A stretch of 10,015 bases of DNA, from NCBI GenBank assembly GCA_031275075.1, contig JAISPI010000083.1, positions 1 to 10,015 of the forward strand, in the 5' to 3' direction. The position numbers were made by a program, and so were the translations under genes. Source of the stretch: Burkholderiales bacterium (GTDB lineage: Bacteria > Pseudomonadota > Gammaproteobacteria > Burkholderiales > Casimicrobiaceae). Below are positions 5,758 through 10,015 of the stretch, in pieces (within the stretch, counting starts at the first letter, position 1; each line of letters starts with the position of its first letter). The notes below the pieces were generated by a model, which searched no databases, had not been told where the DNA came from, and saw nothing but the letters and a program-made list of their open reading frames with translations.

Positions 5758-6585
5758 ATGCACGTCATCGACAAACTCAATGCCCGTATTACCCGTTCGC
5801 GCTCACTGCTGTGCGTTGGGCTGGACAGCGAACTCACGCGCTTACCGGCGCGTTTTCAACAAGACACACAACCGCAATTCGCGTTCAATCGCTGGATCAT
5901 TGACCAAACGCACGAAACCGCCGCTGCCTACAAATTGAACAGCGCGTTTTACGAAGCCCACGGCACCGCCGGTTGGGAAGCGATGCAACGCACGATGGGT
6001 TATTTGCGCGACGTCGCGCCCGATGTTTTCACCATCATCGATGCCAAACGCGCCGACATCGGCAACACCAGCGCCCAATACGCCACCGCTTTCTTCGACA
6101 CACTGGGCTGCGATGCCGTCACACTGCATCCCTGGCTTGGTGGCGAAGCGTTGCAGCCGTTTCTGGCGCGGCCCGACAAAGCCGCGATCATCCTCTGCCA
6201 CACCTCGAACCCCGGCAGCGGCGAATTGCAAGATTTGACCGTAACCGGCACTGACGGTACTTCACTGCCGCTGTGGCGTCACCTTGCCCGCCGCGTTGCG
6301 ACGAAGTGGAACGCTCAACGCAACTGCATGCTGGTTGTAGGCGCTACGGTTCCTGACGTAATCCGTGATGTGCGCGCCGATACCGGCGATATGGTGTTGC
6401 TGGTGCCTGGCATTGGCGCTCAGGGCGGCGACCTCGACGCCGTCTTGCGTAACGGTCTTACCTCCGACCGCCGCGGCCTGCTGATCAACGCCAGCCGCAG
6501 CATCCTCTTTGCCGACAATCCCGGCCAGGAAGCGCAAGCGCTGCAACAGGCGATTGAGTCGGGGCGCCAAAAATCAGGCATTTAG
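5758..6585 (+). CDS. pyrF: Orotidine 5'-phosphate decarboxylase (longer type 2 form)
   Basis: A 275-residue cytoplasmic TIM-barrel enzyme that converts OMP to UMP, the last step of de novo UMP synthesis. The length and sequence fit the longer OMPDC subfamily (about 270-280) rather than the short E. coli type (about 245). Seen: LCVGLDSE at 18-25; Lys59 in AYKLN and the nearby FYE; the catalytic block DAKRADIG at 95-102 with Asp95, Lys97 and Asp100; GATVPD at 195-200; the phosphate-loop region VPGIGAQGGD at 216-225; and the closing NASRSI at 244-249. The common form of the catalytic block is DAKRGDIG, so Ala99 is a mild variant. ATG at 5758 is the natural start, although no good Shine-Dalgarno site precedes it. 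It follows the GIY-YIG unit instead of overlapping pyrE as the other cluster genes overlap each other. Confidence 0.93.
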   Translation: MHVIDKLNARITRSRSLLCVGLDSELTRLPARFQQDTQPQFAFNRWIIDQTHETAAAYKLNSAFYEAHGTAGWEAMQRTMGYLRDVAPDVFTIIDAKRADIGNTSAQYATAFFDTLGCDAVTLHPWLGGEALQPFLARPDKAAIILCHTSNPGSGELQDLTVTGTDGTSLPLWRHLARRVATKWNAQRNCMLVVGATVPDVIRDVRADTGDMVLLVPGIGAQGGDLDAVLRNGLTSDRRGLLINASRSILFADNPGQEAQALQQAIESGRQKSGI

Positions 6586-6614
6586 CTCGGGAAACAACTC
6601 ATCCCCTTGCCATA

Positions 6615-6636
6615 CTCTTCCCCCTGCGGGGAAGAG
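6615..6636. repeat. Perfect 9-bp hairpin after pyrF (REP-like)
   Basis: CTCTTCCCC at 6615-6623 pairs perfectly with GGGGAAGAG at 6628-6636 around a CTGC loop, 29 bases after the pyrF stop. No T-run follows on either strand, so it is not a standard intrinsic terminator. It resembles the dispersed palindromic extragenic units seen in many proteobacteria and may stabilise the 3' end of the pyr transcript. Confidence 0.45.
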
Positions 6637-6818
6637 AAACATTCTCCGCACCTCCGCATAAACAAGGCGTACGGCGAAGCAAAGCCAACAAAGCATAAAA
6701 AATTCCGAAGATCATTATCCGTTTGATAATTTGTCTGTTTGGCGAGATTGGCAAAAAGGGTACATTTCTCCATCGTTTTATCCGTTTTTTTGTAACACTT
6801 ACGCGGGCGGAATGGTTT

Positions 6819-6838
6819 TCATGCATCATGATGAATGA
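6819..6838. promoter_or_regulatory. Near-perfect 20-bp palindrome, possible operator
   Basis: TCATGCATCA (6819-6828) and TGATGAATGA (6829-6838) are reverse complements except at one position, with no spacer. The form suits a dimeric regulator. It lies about 155 bases before the secreted-protein start. No specific regulator family is recognised. Confidence 0.3.
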
Positions 6839-6992
6839 TCCCGTAGCAGGCTGCGGGCATTCAGAAAACGCTTAGGAACGGCGCAAGTTAATGCTTTGGA
6901 TATCGCTTTGTTCTTCTTATCCTGATATTCACAAAAATTCATAACGCCTATGCCGCAAGCGGTGAGGAATTTGATCTGTGGAGATTGACATC

Positions 6993-9900
6993 ATGAAAAC
7001 GCTACGAAATTTGATCGCTTGCCTGCTCTTGGGGCTGCTTCCGGTGATCGCTCCGCCAGTGTTTGGCGCAGCGAACCCCATCCAGTCGAACTATATCCGG
7101 TTAAGCAGCGGTGGCAGCACTACCATGTCGCAGCTGGGCGACCCGACCGGCACTGGCACTTTTGGGGGAACGTATCCGTATTACTATAACCACAGCAGCT
7201 CTAATCGTCTTTATTACATTACCGGCGATGCCGTGCCAGACCCGGCAAACCCGGGGGAATATCTGAAGCCTGTGATGTCGTCAAATCCCGCAGTCCTCCC
7301 CAATGCCAACGCGTTTACGCTGAGCAATGTTGACAATCCATCCGGCCAACAGAATATGAATATCACCGTACCTGCCGGTGTTGTTGCTCCCGGTAATTAC
7401 GGTTATCACGACCTTATTAACAGCAGCACGGGCTTGCCGGGGAGCGACGGCGTGAATGACGGCTTTACGGGCTCCATGACGACGGCGGATGGTCTGCTGA
7501 TCGTACATACCGCCCAAATCGCCCTGAACCAATATACGAGCGCTCCTGATGTGATCGAATTCTTTTTTACCGTAACCAATACGAGCGGCGTCGCGCGGGT
7601 TTTCGGCTTGTCCTGGAATGTGGATACCTATGTTGGTCGGGGCGGCCCTTCTCCTCCCATTGGTAGTGGTGACGCCGCGCCGTTCCGGGCGCCCGGCATC
7701 AGGTCATTTACGGTCAACCAAGCTGCGGTGGGATTCCCCATTCCTGCAGGCAGTGCCGCCGAGACCTTTTATAACAGTTTAACCCCCTCTCTATTTACAA
7801 CCGCCGGCGTTAATCCCTACACTAATTCCGTTCCCAAATACATCTACGGCCTGCATCCCACCGAGGATTGGTCGGCGCTGATCAGGACGGATCTGGGTAC
7901 CCGTGGCAGCACCACTTGGCAACAAGCGGATTATATGGCGATAGACCATTATTCTAATCGTAATATTTACGGCAGTTATTTTTATGGCGCCAATAACGGT
8001 ACGGCTGCAAGCGTCAGCCTGGACAGTGGTCACATGCTGCGCTGGAACCCGCAGGTGTTAAAGCCGGGGGAAACCATTTACCTGGCGTTCTCCTACGGCG
8101 CGGCGGATGCCGCGAATTTGAACCCCGGAATCAATTTCCGGGATCAACTGGCGCCCAGCATCATTCAAGCAGATGCAAGCAACACTTTTTATACAAACGC
8201 GCCTTTTACCTCTGAAACGATAGTCGATAATCTGTCGGACGACAACATCCTTTCCGGAACCATCACGTTGAAAATCCCCCGGGTCTATCTCAAGGTGGAA
8301 AACGATATGCTGACAGGCGCCAACGCCTGGACCAAGGACGTTGCGGCCTCCACTGCCGACCCCAACAACGATCATTATGTTTTCAATGTCGGCCCACTTG
8401 CTAAGGTGACCGGCTCATTAACGGTGAGCCCGCATGTTCATCTGGATGTTCTGCCTCAGTACCTGTCTGATGCGAACATCTCCTATTGGCTGGTGCTGAA
8501 TGTCGAAACGGACAACACGGACCCAGTCCTGCAATTCCAGCAAATTGTTATCGAGAAACACCTTTATATTCCCAAGCTGGACGGGTCGAAGACCATCACC
8601 GTGACCAAGACCGTCAACGACGTAACCGGTTCCGGATACGCCGGAGGACCGTTCACCATCAATGTCAACTGCGGCACGGGCGGCAGCGGCACGCTGAACC
8701 TGGCGCATGGCGCCAGCGGTCAAGTGATCGTGGATGATGGCAGCACGTGTACGATTACCGAAACCGTACCGGCCGGCACCGTCAACACGGGTTACACCAA
8801 CACAGCGGTGATCACCCCGTCGAGCTTTACGGCGAGCACAGATCGCAGCGTGTCGGTAACCAACCGCATTACGTCGGGTACGATCAGCAAAGGGGCGCTG
8901 ACCGTCACGAAGGCCGTGACCGGCGATCCGGCGGGCCACAATCCGGCGGCCGTGTTTGCGATCACCGTGGCGTGTGCGACCACACCGTCGGCGACGCTGA
9001 ACCTGCGCGCGGGCGAAAGCAGTACCGTTGAAGCCGTGCTGAACGAGAGCTGTACGATCAGCGAAGCGTCGACGAGCGCGCTGCCGGGTTACCAATACGT
9101 GGTGAACATCGTTCCGAACACCGTGACCGTTGGAACCGCGAGCGCGGTGACCGTAACCAACCATGTCATTGCTGGCCCCGTGACAATGCGCACCGTGACC
9201 GTCAAGAACGTCGTGACCGGCAACAGAACCGCGTCGGGCTACAACAGCACCGACCGTCGGTTCACCGTAACGCTGAACTGCGGCGCCGGCTACACTTGGA
9301 GTCCGAACCTTCTGGAAGGCGACATTGCCAGCTACAGCGTTCCGACGGGTTCGAACTGCAGCCTGACCCATGTGAGTGCGCCGGCATTGAACGCTAGCCA
9401 CGACTGGTTCAGCCACATCAGCACCCCGGTTGGATCGTTCCCTGTAAACGCCAACACCGATGCGGTGATGACCCACGACATCCAGTTGGCCGGGTCGAAG
9501 AGCATCACCGTGACCAAATTGGTTAACGGAGACCCGAGTGGCTACAACACTACCGGAGCTTCCAGCGGCAGGTTCACGATCACCGTTACCTGCGGTTCTG
9601 CTGCTCCGGTCGTGTTCAACTTGGCCGATGGTGAGAACAACAGCGTAATAGCGCAAGTAGGCGATGTCTGCACCATCGACGAAACCGTGCCGGCTGACGT
9701 GATCAGGGCGGGTTACACCAACGTGAAGACCGTACCGCTGTCGAGCTTCCCCGTGACCAACAACGAGAACATCACGGTGACCAACACCATCCAAGCGGGA
9801 ACCTTCTCGACCGCGAAGCTGGCTGTCAGCAAGACCGTGACCGGTACAGACAAAGCGGCGGGTCACGTTGTAGGCAGGGTGTTTGACATTAACGTCAACT

Positions 9901-10015
9901 GCGACGACGGTACCTCAGAGGTCTTTGGTCTGAGAGATGCGGAGAGCGGTTACGTTGACGTTAAAGTCGGCGCGCTCTGCACGATCAGTGAGCCGTCAAT
10001 CCCGGCTGCGGCAAG
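6993..10015 (+). CDS. Large secreted protein with DUF5979-type repeats, 3' end missing
   Basis: The frame is open from ATG 6993 to the window edge, giving 1,007 codons with no stop. GGAG at 6980-6983 is a suitable ribosome binding site. Seen: a signal peptide at residues 1 to about 26 (basic MKTLRN start, hydrophobic LIACLLLGLLPVIA core, FGA/A cleavage region); a region of about 500 residues that I do not recognise, rich in Asn, Thr, Ser, Gly and Tyr, suggesting beta structure; then five beta repeats from residue 533. Repeats open with a T-V-x-K-x-V-T/N pattern and carry a C-T-I-x-E motif, as in DUF5979 domains. Their cysteine pairs are 560/586, 661/687, 763/789, 867/893 and 970/996, always 26 apart, which implies a disulfide in each. 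The likely role is a surface or adhesin-like stalk protein exported by Sec; its anchor lies beyond the window. The N-terminal part uses more A/T-rich codons than the repeats. Confidence 0.8.
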   Translation, partial: MKTLRNLIACLLLGLLPVIAPPVFGAANPIQSNYIRLSSGGSTTMSQLGDPTGTGTFGGTYPYYYNHSSSNRLYYITGDAVPDPANPGEYLKPVMSSNPAVLPNANAFTLSNVDNPSGQQNMNITVPAGVVAPGNYGYHDLINSSTGLPGSDGVNDGFTGSMTTADGLLIVHTAQIALNQYTSAPDVIEFFFTVTNTSGVARVFGLSWNVDTYVGRGGPSPPIGSGDAAPFRAPGIRSFTVNQAAVGFPIPAGSAAETFYNSLTPSLFTTAGVNPYTNSVPKYIYGLHPTEDWSALIRTDLGTRGSTTWQQADYMAIDHYSNRNIYGSYFYGANNGTAASVSLDSGHMLRWNPQVLKPGETIYLAFSYGAADAANLNPGINFRDQLAPSIIQADASNTFYTNAPFTSETIVDNLSDDNILSGTITLKIPRVYLKVENDMLTGANAWTKDVAASTADPNNDHYVFNVGPLAKVTGSLTVSPHVHLDVLPQYLSDANISYWLVLNVETDNTDPVLQFQQIVIEKHLYIPKLDGSKTITVTKTVNDVTGSGYAGGPFTINVNCGTGGSGTLNLAHGASGQVIVDDGSTCTITETVPAGTVNTGYTNTAVITPSSFTASTDRSVSVTNRITSGTISKGALTVTKAVTGDPAGHNPAAVFAITVACATTPSATLNLRAGESSTVEAVLNESCTISEASTSALPGYQYVVNIVPNTVTVGTASAVTVTNHVIAGPVTMRTVTVKNVVTGNRTASGYNSTDRRFTVTLNCGAGYTWSPNLLEGDIASYSVPTGSNCSLTHVSAPALNASHDWFSHISTPVGSFPVNANTDAVMTHDIQLAGSKSITVTKLVNGDPSGYNTTGASSGRFTITVTCGSAAPVVFNLADGENNSVIAQVGDVCTIDETVPADVIRAGYTNVKTVPLSSFPVTNNENITVTNTIQAGTFSTAKLAVSKTVTGTDKAAGHVVGRVFDINVNCDDGTSEVFGLRDAESGYVDVKVGALCTISEPSIPAAA
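8589..10015 (+). repeat. Tandem array of five DUF5979-type repeat units (coding)
   Basis: Units begin at about 8589, 8895, 9186, 9498 and 9816, a period of 97-106 codons; the distance between equivalent first cysteines is 101-104 residues. The fifth unit is cut by the window edge. Units are diverged in DNA, but the opening 26 bases of unit 1 (8583-8608) and unit 4 (9492-9517) differ at one base only. Unit 3 is the most divergent: it keeps both cysteines but has C-S-L-T-H where the others have C-T-I-x-E. The array continues past the window. Confidence 0.8.

Larger units (their letters stand above)
6586..6992. other. Non-coding spacer with several dyad elements
   Basis: This stretch of about 400 bases holds no convincing gene on either strand; short reverse frames across it have no family-like features. 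It contains a 9-bp hairpin (6615-6636), a small ATTATC/GATAAT dyad (6714-6719 with 6725-6730), a 20-base near-palindrome (6819-6838) and a 7-bp hairpin CCCGTAG/CTGCGGG (6840-6857). The promoter of the following secreted-protein gene should be here, but only weak candidates such as TTGGAT with TATCCT near 6897-6924 were seen. It is more AT-rich than the flanking genes. Confidence 0.6.

Noticed and set aside
6582..6829. Short - strand frames across the spacer after pyrF
   Set aside because: They read through a palindromic repeat and AT-rich spacer, and look like the spurious proteins often called over such repeats.
8486..9031. Two open frames on the + strand (8486-8737 and 8747-9031)
   Set aside because: They lie in another frame inside the repeat protein, which has the signal peptide, ribosome binding site and repeat periodicity.
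8418..9866. Long open frame of 482 codons on the - strand
   Set aside because: It is antisense to the cysteine-repeat region, has a Gly/Arg/His-rich composition without family features, and is a by-product of the GC-rich repeated codons on the + strand.

Overview
The window looks like a chromosomal segment from a moderately GC-rich proteobacterium, most likely a betaproteobacterium. That rests on the style of the SDR and DUF3422 proteins, their pairing, and the general codon use. No rRNA, tRNA or CRISPR is visible, so the taxonomic call is an inference. All convincing genes are on the + strand.

Layout: (1) 2-634, the 3' part of a short-chain dehydrogenase/reductase gene cut by the window edge. 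(2) 716-2050, a DUF3422 membrane-anchored protein of unknown function, with a perfect 9-bp inverted repeat just upstream. (3) 2051-2320, a compact control region: a sigma70-type promoter, a structured leader with two U7 tracts, and a strong intrinsic terminator that lies between the promoter and the next gene. (4) 2321-6585, a pyrimidine cluster: a CodA-like amidohydrolase, a class 1-like dihydroorotate dehydrogenase, an orotate phosphoribosyltransferase and an OMP decarboxylase. The first three genes overlap and are surely co-transcribed. Between the third and fourth sits an AT-rich GIY-YIG nuclease gene flanked by inverted copies of a small repeat, which looks like a mobile unit that split the operon. 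(5) 6586-6992, a non-coding spacer with several dyads. (6) 6993 to the end, a large secreted protein that runs off the window: signal peptide, an unrecognised N-terminal region of about 500 residues, then at least five DUF5979-type beta repeats, each with two cysteines exactly 26 residues apart.

How it fits together: the dihydroorotate dehydrogenase, OPRT and OMP decarboxylase together convert dihydroorotate to UMP. The leading amidohydrolase occupies the place where a dihydroorotase would make sense, but its active site looks like cytosine deaminase with the catalytic glutamate replaced by glutamine. That oddity and the attenuator-like leader are the points most worth testing. The GIY-YIG unit may also have supplied part of a new promoter for pyrF. 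The surface protein at the right end is a separate transcription unit.
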